A program made the translations under genes and the position numbers. Source: CAZAYP01 sp964489425 [NCBI: uncultured Verrucomicrobiota bacterium] (lineage in GTDB: Bacteria; Verrucomicrobiota; Kiritimatiellia; RZYC01). From it: a DNA stretch of 16,094 nt. Positions 14,620-16,094 of this stretch are shown here, in pieces. The DNA lies in contig CAZAYP010000047.1 in the NCBI GenBank assembly GCA_964489425.1, positions 1-16,094 of the forward strand. The letters run 5' to 3'. The notes under the pieces are model-generated. The model made no database searches, was not told the origin of the DNA, and saw only the letters and a program-made list of their open reading frames with translations. Position 1 is the first letter of the stretch. Each line of letters begins with the position of its first letter.

Positions 14620-15141
14620 ATGACCACCTGCCCATGCCAGTCAGCCGCGGCCGCAGCGTTGGACCTGGACCTGCTGGACCGCCTTGTGGCCGAGCACAGC
14701 CGGGGCGCGGGGTCGCTGATCCCCGTGCTGCAGAAGGCGCAGGACGCTTACGGCTACCTGCCCAAGATCGTGCTGGAGCGAATCGCGGGAGCGCTGCGCG
14801 TGCCGGAAAGCACCGTCTATGGCGTGGCCACGTTCTACGCCCAGTTCCGCCTCAAGCCCGTGGGCAAGCACATCATCCGCGTGTGCCACGGCACCGCCTG
14901 CCACGTGGCCGGCGCGGAAAAAATCACCGAGGCGTTCAGCCGCGAGTTGCAGGTCGCGGACGGCGCCACCACCCCGGACCGCCAGTTCACCCTGGAGTCC
15001 GTGGCCTGCCTGGGTTGCTGCAGCCTGGCGCCTTGCGCCATGATCGACCGCGAGACCTACGCCAAGCTGGACGGCCCGCGCGTGGCGCGGGTGGTCAAGG
15101 ATATCCGCCAGAGTTCAGCCGCAACCGGAGCCGCCTCATGA
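14620..15141 (+). CDS. nuoE: NuoE/HndA-like [2Fe-2S] subunit of an NADH-linked redox complex
   Basis: A 173-residue protein with the NuoE layout: an N-terminal helical bundle (about 15-80, including GSLIPVLQKAQDAYGYLP and STVYGVATFYAQF) and a thioredoxin-like ferredoxin domain with cluster ligands Cys89-x4-Cys94 in CHGTAC and Cys130-x3-Cys134 in CLGCC. It passes electrons between the flavin subunit and other clusters. AAGGAG at 14608-14613, overlapping the previous stop, sets the start. It overlaps the NuoF-like gene by ATGA. In soluble complexes this subunit belongs to the HndA/HydC class of NAD(P)-dependent or electron-bifurcating hydrogenases or to formate dehydrogenases. Complex I is less likely because nuoA-D do not precede it and the next subunit carries an extra N-terminal domain. 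Confidence 0.93.
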   Translation: MTTCPCQSAAAAALDLDLLDRLVAEHSRGAGSLIPVLQKAQDAYGYLPKIVLERIAGALRVPESTVYGVATFYAQFRLKPVGKHIIRVCHGTACHVAGAEKITEAFSRELQVADGATTPDRQFTLESVACLGCCSLAPCAMIDRETYAKLDGPRVARVVKDIRQSSAATGAAS

Positions 15142-16094
15142 TCGCAGAAAAAACGCAAATCCTCGTAGGACTCGGCGCCTGCGGCATCGCCGCCGGCGCG
15201 CAAAAAACCCTGGACGCCCTCACCGCCGCGGTCCGCGACCGCGGCCTGGCTCTGGACGTGGGCATCTGCGGGTGCATGGGCATGTGCTACCGCGAGCCGC
15301 TGGTGGAGGTGCAGGAACCCGGCAAAAAGCCGGTGTTCTACATGGAAATGACCAGCGACCGCGTGCCGAAGTTCCTGGACGAGGTGGTGGCCGCCGGCCG
15401 CGCCGTCCCGGAATGGCTCGCGCGCAGCGAAACCCAGCCCTGTGCGGACGACAGCTTTTTCGCCAAGCAGCGGCGGATCGTGCTGCGCAACTGCGGCATC
15501 ATCAATCCCGAAAAAATCGATGACTATGTGCGCGTCCAGGGCTACGAGGCGCTGCGCAAGGCACTGACCACGATGACCCCGGCCCAGGTCGTGGCCGAGG
15601 TCAAGCAGAGCGGCCTGCGCGGCCGCGGCGGCGCCGGGTTCCCCACGGGGGTCAAGTGGGAGTTTGCCGCTGCCCAGAAGAACGCCACCAAGTACCTCAT
15701 CTGCAACGCGGACGAGGGCGACCCGGGCGCGTTCATGGACCGCTCGGTACTGGAGAGCGACCCGCACGCCGTGCTCGAGGGCATGCTGATCGCGGCCTAC
15801 GCCATCGGCGCGGGCCAGGGCTACGTCTACTGTCGCGCGGAGTACCCCGTGGCCTTGCACCGGCTGCAGATTGCGTTCCAGCAGGCGCGCGACCGCGGCC
15901 TCCTCGGCCAGCGCATCTTCGGGACCGGGTTCAGTTTTGACGTGGACATCAAGGAGGGCGCCGGCGCCTTTGTGTGCGGCGAGGAAACCGCGCTCATGGC
16001 TTCGGTAGAGGGCCGGCGCGGCATGCCGCGGCTGCGGCCGCCGTTCCCGGCGGAGCAGGGTCTGTGGAAGAAGCCCACCAACATCAACAACGTG
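15138..16094 (+). CDS. nuoF: NuoF/HndC-like FMN- and NADH-binding subunit, 3' end outside window
   Basis: The first 319 residues are present. An N-terminal thioredoxin-like [2Fe-2S] domain (about 5-90) has Cys15 in GLGACGIAAGAQ and Cys44, Cys46 and Cys50 in CGCMGMC. The FMN/NADH core follows with the glycine loop GLRGRGGAGFPTG (159-171), NADEGDPGAFMDR (190-202) and GAGAFVCGEETAL (274-286). The C-terminal 4Fe-4S motif and any further ferredoxin domain lie beyond the right edge. The fused N-terminal domain is the HndC/HydB arrangement found in NAD(P)-linked and electron-bifurcating FeFe hydrogenases and some formate dehydrogenases, not in the NuoF of classical complex I. The role is electron exchange between NAD(H) and the catalytic subunit. 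The start overlaps the NuoE stop (ATGA). Confidence 0.93.
   Translation, partial: MIAEKTQILVGLGACGIAAGAQKTLDALTAAVRDRGLALDVGICGCMGMCYREPLVEVQEPGKKPVFYMEMTSDRVPKFLDEVVAAGRAVPEWLARSETQPCADDSFFAKQRRIVLRNCGIINPEKIDDYVRVQGYEALRKALTTMTPAQVVAEVKQSGLRGRGGAGFPTGVKWEFAAAQKNATKYLICNADEGDPGAFMDRSVLESDPHAVLEGMLIAAYAIGAGQGYVYCRAEYPVALHRLQIAFQQARDRGLLGQRIFGTGFSFDVDIKEGAGAFVCGEETALMASVEGRRGMPRLRPPFPAEQGLWKKPTNINNV

Overview
This is a GC-rich bacterial window carrying 13 protein-coding genes, two of them cut by the window edges, plus one possible short leader ORF. No rRNA, tRNA, CRISPR array, insertion sequence or phage gene was seen. The gene content (rubredoxin with a rubredoxin-reductase-like flavoprotein, NuoE/NuoF-type subunits of a soluble NADH-linked redox complex, adenine salvage, MalG-type sugar import, polysaccharide O-acylation, secreted papain-like protease and propeller proteins) suits an anaerobic or microaerophilic, polysaccharide-using Gram-negative bacterium. 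A PVC-type lineage such as Kiritimatiellota or Lentisphaerota would fit, but that placement is inference from gene content and style, not a measured result.

Layout. (1) 1-1445, minus: secreted papain-like cysteine protease with an acidic C-terminal tail made of a 96-bp tandem repeat that runs off the left edge. (2) 1732-3174, plus: secreted protein with about eight WD-like propeller repeats, diverging from the protease. (3) 3348-9341, plus: a tight six-gene cluster, apt - rubredoxin - PtsI-like PEP phosphotransferase - rubredoxin-reductase-like flavoprotein - lemA - DUF2207 membrane protein, with the last four genes joined by start/stop overlaps. (4) 9358-11280, minus: a MalG-type ABC permease more than twice the usual length, because about 390 residues are inserted after the first membrane helix; the insert carries four copies of a motif resembling one I know from GH42 beta-galactosidases. 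No partner permease, binding protein or ATPase is in the window. (5) 11512-13993, minus: an MBOAT (AlgI-like) acyltransferase preceded by an SGNH/DltD-like membrane-anchored partner, a polysaccharide O-acylation module. (6) 14313-16094, plus: a stand-alone Lrp/AsnC ligand-binding (RAM) domain protein followed by NuoE-like and NuoF-like subunits, the start of an operon that probably continues into an FeFe hydrogenase or formate dehydrogenase beyond the right edge.

The 319-bp region between blocks 5 and 6 holds two back-to-back, near-consensus sigma70-type promoters. The plus promoter has a perfect inverted repeat filling most of its spacer, and the minus promoter has a spacer made largely of alternating CG. 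The most unusual items are the permease with its repeated insert, the rubredoxin and reductase genes separated by a PtsI-like gene with an altered active-site motif, and the RAM-domain gene placed first in a redox operon under an operator-like dyad.
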